DNA from: an uncultured Clostridia bacterium
GTDB lineage: Bacteria; Bacillota; Clostridia; Saccharofermentanales; DTU023
Reading direction: 5' to 3'
Assembly (NCBI GenBank): GCA_937922005.1
Contig: CAKZWV010000037.1
Coordinates: forward strand, 1-5,505
DNA: 5,505 bases
Position 1 is the stretch's first letter; every line of letters starts with the position of its first letter. The translations under genes and the position numbers were made by a program. Below are positions 5,430 to 5,505 of this stretch, piece by piece. The notes below the pieces were generated by a model, which saw only the letters and a list, made by a program, of their open reading frames with translations, was not told the origin of the DNA and ran no database searches.

Positions 5430-5505
5430 TTTAGCGCAAGCATTTTGCTTTTTCCATTTGCCCCTTGCTCATTAAGTTTGAGCCATGCCTATCAAATATT
5501 CCCCT
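5430..5505 (+). repeat. Tail repeat after G5, copy 2
   Basis: It matches 1378-1453 at 74 of 76 positions and is cut by the window end. By analogy with the first copy, the terminator and possibly another promoter with an A-B pair could follow outside the window. That continuation is inferred. Confidence 0.9.

Larger units (their letters stand above)
4055..5505 (+). repeat. Segmental duplication, right copy (G4-G5-tail)
   Basis: This is the right copy of the block described at 1-1453. It implies a repeat unit of about 4.05 kb holding tail, A, B and three G genes. Whether the A-B part is also repeated outside the window cannot be seen. Confidence 0.85.

Overview
This window most likely comes from a low-to-mid GC Gram-positive (Bacillota) chromosome. 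The evidence is the strong GGAGG-type ribosome binding sites, an extended -10 sigma-A-like promoter, AT-leaning codon use and hairpin/T-run termination. I cannot place the genus. All genes lie on the + strand.

The window is a tandem array of five paralogous genes, here called G1 to G5, for an unrecognised membrane protein of about 223 residues. The family has an N-terminal four-cysteine zinc-ribbon-like segment, a charged linker, four predicted transmembrane helices with a positive-inside pattern, and a nearly invariant C-terminal tail (WDDYYAHQFCRKISKFAH). The layout is G1 (cut at its 5' end by the window edge) and G2; then about 640 bases without a convincing gene but with a bidirectional terminator, short repeats and a promoter; then a translationally coupled pair A (signal-peptide protein) and B (helical protein without its own signal); then G3, G4 and G5. 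Each complete G gene that follows another gene closely (G2, G3, G4, G5) has a conserved leader of about 70 bases containing TATCAACTATC and a strong ribosome binding site. A-B-G3-G4-G5 can be read as one operon driven by the promoter at 1951-1979.

The first 1453 bases (G1, G2 and the tail after G2) align colinearly with the last 1451 or so (G4, G5 and the tail after G5), at an offset of about 4052. This suggests a tandem segmental duplication with a unit of about 4.05 kb, plus gene conversion: one 376-base stretch of G2 and G5 is identical. Other copies are block mosaics. The sequence outside both window edges probably continues the array.

No function can be assigned with confidence. A secreted protein next to an expanding, recombining set of membrane paralogs resembles the arrangement of secreted effector/bacteriocin loci with immunity genes, or a variable envelope-sensing family. 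That is an inference from layout only.
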